Shown: piece by piece, positions 42,260-43,392 of the stretch | How positions within the stretch are numbered: the first letter of the stretch is position 1 | Layout of the letters: each line of letters starts with the position of its first letter | From: Deltaproteobacteria bacterium | GTDB taxonomy: Bacteria; Desulfobacterota; Syntrophobacteria; BM002 | Assembly (NCBI GenBank): GCA_019309045.1 | Contig: JAFDGZ010000037.1 | Span: forward strand, 1 to 43,392 | DNA length: 43,392 nt | Direction of reading: 5' to 3' | Made by a program: the position numbers and the translations under genes | The notes under the pieces: generated by a model | Seen by the model: the letters and a program-made list of their open reading frames with translations, nothing else | Told to the model about the DNA's origin: nothing | Databases searched by the model: none

Positions 42260-42420
42260 CGCATTTCTGGGCCCCATTTGGCCAACCAGATCGGGAAGGT
42301 TCGTGAAGCGCCCCAGCAGTAAGCTATCATGGTTTTTTGAACACTTCTTTGCTCTGTTCAGACCACCAAGCTGCCACCTTGCACTGTCCAATCTCATGGT
42401 CTCTCGTGCTGCTTCTCACC

Positions 42421-42508
42421 CAGCAGCAATGCCTTGCCTCACGGCAATACGTAGGCAACCGAAAGCTTCAGCCTGCGCTGCCCATCTTCGAGATCGACTC
42501 AAAAATAC
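42421..42508 (+). repeat. Dispersed repeat, copy C (core)
   Basis: CAGCAGCAATGCCTTGCCTC, then GCAACCGAAAGCTTCAGCCT, GCGCTGCCCATCTTCGAGAT and CGACTC align with copies B and D. Its tail appears displaced to 42638-42702, which ends ATTTTATAATTTTATG-CCCGTCCCC and is nearly identical to the tail of copy A. Confidence 0.7.
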
Positions 42509-42710
42509 TTCCAGTTCCTCCTATCCCTCCCCTGTGCAATCCTTTTGAACCACCATTTCTCACACAAGAACATCATCCCAGGGCATATCCCAGGGTGCCT
42601 TTGAAGCATTTATTATAGAATATCAGCTAGTTGACGATACAGACCAGCAGCCTGCCTGGCAACTCAACAGAGAAATTTTATAATTTTATGCCCGTCCCCT
42701 CCTTCCTTAC

Positions 42711-42888
42711 AGCAGCAGAATGCCTCGGCAACAATCTGGCAACCGAAGGCTTCAGCCTGCGCTGCCCATCTTCGAGATCGACTCTGGAATACAATGCCCA
42801 GGTACCTGTCTCGGTCATACAGTCAGTCCACCTGGGCAACTCAGCAAGAAGAATCTTATGATTTAGGACCGTGCCCCGCCTCCTCCTT
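42711..42888 (+). repeat. Dispersed repeat, copy D (most complete)
   Basis: Core from CAGCAGCAGAATGCCTCGG through GGAATACAATGCCCAGGTAC, then CTGTCTCGGTCATACAGTCA and a tail of GGGCAACTCAGCAAGAAGAA leading to CGTGCCCCGCC. The tail stops 6 bp before the stop codon of the minus-strand HEPN gene. Between copies C and D lies an additional tail, so the arrangement is tandem (core-tail-core-tail). Confidence 0.75.
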
Positions 42889-42894
42889 TGTCGC

Positions 42895-43284
42895 CTATTC
42901 AACACTTCTGGTTAGTGCCCCCATCTCTTGCAAAAACAGTTCACTTCTCTCGATAATCTCTTTAACCTGATCCTGCTCAAATTGCACTAAAGGCCGATAG
43001 TCAGCCTTTTGTCTGTTATCAAAAAGCCAGTCGAAGTGCTTTCCCCACTCAGCCGCAATCTTCTTGGTCCGTATATAGTCGCGGTGCAGCGCTGATCTGA
43101 CTTCCCTGTGTCTTCTAAAGCTTTTTCCCTCGGCTAGTAGAACCGCAGAAAAAGCATGAAAACAGGCAAAATAAGCATCTCTCACAGCGTTCTGAAATCG
43201 TCCAGCCGAAAGGTTGTCCCGCGCAGAGTCAAGGTCCTGCTCCGCCTTCTCAATCCAGTAGGCTATGATTTTCTCCTCCTTCAT
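42895..43284 (-). CDS. HEPN-domain protein (COG1895/UPF0332 type), likely toxin of an MNT-HEPN pair
   Basis: A 129-residue all-helical HEPN protein: YWIEKAEQDLDSARDNLSAG, AVRDAYFACFHAFSAVLLAEG, FRRHREVRSALH and RQKADYRPLVQFEQDQVKEI are the family's usual blocks. HEPN proteins in such pairs are often ribonuclease toxins; in this subfamily activity is less well established. Its ATG overlaps the stop of an upstream nucleotidyltransferase gene (ATGA), as in MNT-HEPN operons. Intact and without frameshifts, unlike the related remnant at 40.2 kb. Confidence 0.85.
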   Translation of the reverse strand: MKEEKIIAYWIEKAEQDLDSARDNLSAGRFQNAVRDAYFACFHAFSAVLLAEGKSFRRHREVRSALHRDYIRTKKIAAEWGKHFDWLFDNRQKADYRPLVQFEQDQVKEIIERSELFLQEMGALTRSVE

Positions 43285-43392
43285 GCCACCAGAGCTCCAT
43301 CCCTGACAATTTCACGGTAAATCGGGAACTGACTGAACAGACCTCCATCCCATTCTTCGATGGTTGCAAACAGCGGACTGAAGATCACATCA
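43281..43392 (-). CDS. MNT-type nucleotidyltransferase, C-terminal end (cut by window)
   Basis: The frame is open from the right edge and ends with FSPLFATIEEWDGGLFSQFP, then IYREIVRDGALVA. The pattern of 'P-x-x-EEW ... PIYREIxRDG' followed by a stop is typical for minimal nucleotidyltransferases. The TGA overlaps the HEPN start. The catalytic part lies outside the window, so intactness cannot be judged. Confidence 0.75.
   Translation of the reverse strand, partial: DVIFSPLFATIEEWDGGLFSQFPIYREIVRDGALVA

Noticed and set aside
32206-42888. The dispersed repeats as integron attC sites
   Set aside because: Their position at gene 3' ends suggested it, but I could not find paired GTTRRRY/RYYYAAC core sites or an integron integrase; the recombinase at 1-434 is 32 kb away and only partly visible.
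42678-42905. Minus-strand open frame across repeat copy D (and a similar one across copy B)
   Set aside because: The shared peptide arises from the repeat itself; there is no ribosome site and the frames differ in length and ends between copies.
1-43392. CRISPR arrays, rRNA or tRNA genes
   Set aside because: No regularly spaced short direct repeats, rRNA segments or tRNA cloverleaf were noticed on reading; a dedicated scan (tRNAscan, Rfam) was not possible here.

Overview
The window looks like chromosomal DNA of a member of the Desulfobacterota (former Deltaproteobacteria), plausibly a sulfate reducer or syntroph. The reasons are gene content and order: a cdsA-dxr-rseP-tsaB block, an ilvB-ilvN-ilvC-psd-pssA-leuC-leuD-leuB block, and an aromatic amino acid cluster using the archaeal-type entry enzymes (ADH synthase and 3-dehydroquinate synthase II) in place of DAHP synthase and classical AroB. 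The assignment rests on recognition only; no search was run.

Layout. 1-434: 3' end of a tyrosine recombinase cut by the window edge. 504-4602: CDP-diacylglycerol synthesis (cdsA), isoprenoid synthesis (dxr), site-2 protease (rseP) and tRNA t6A modification (tsaB). 4680-13268: a promoter with a possible operator, a DUF465 gene coupled to ilvB, then ilvN and ilvC, the phosphatidylethanolamine genes psd and pssA, and leuC-leuD-leuB; leuA, ilvD and ilvE are not present. 13491-18768: aroK, ADH synthase, DHQ synthase II, aroE and aroA, with terminator-like or palindromic structures in three of the intergenic gaps. 18936-19701: a Phd/VapB-type antitoxin and PIN toxin with a palindromic operator. 20646-27229: a cardiolipin-synthase-like phospholipase D protein, an FbpABC-type ABC transporter (binding protein, fused double permease with an extra domain, ATPase) and a methyltransferase.

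27230-30290 is sparse: a small HTH/Zn-ribbon regulator, a strongly structured intergenic stretch, an Omp85-like barrel, and two small coupled minus-strand genes. 30634-31999 is a secreted tandem-repeat (GloVer-type) gene broken by a frameshift inside its repeats. 32304-37589 is a six-gene minus-strand operon: polar amino-acid ABC transporter (ATPase, binding protein, two permeases), a D-cysteine desulfhydrase/ACC deaminase-like PLP enzyme and a lysine-6-dehydrogenase/saccharopine-dehydrogenase-like enzyme, with a clear promoter and an internal terminator hairpin after the binding protein. This suggests uptake and catabolism of an unidentified amino acid.

37730-43392 is accessory DNA: a secreted hypothetical, a 412-residue protein with a TPR-like end, a decayed MNT/HepT toxin-antitoxin locus, a beta-helix surface protein and an apparently intact MNT/HEPN pair running off the right edge. 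A dispersed repeat of roughly 130-190 bp occurs at least four times between 32.2 and 42.9 kb, each time next to a gene end or a gene remnant; one copy supplies the stop codon of the dehydrogenase gene. The best candidates for something undescribed are this repeat family, the six-gene uptake/PLP/dehydrogenase operon, the structured intergenic region at 28.1 kb, and the permease with an inserted extracytoplasmic domain.
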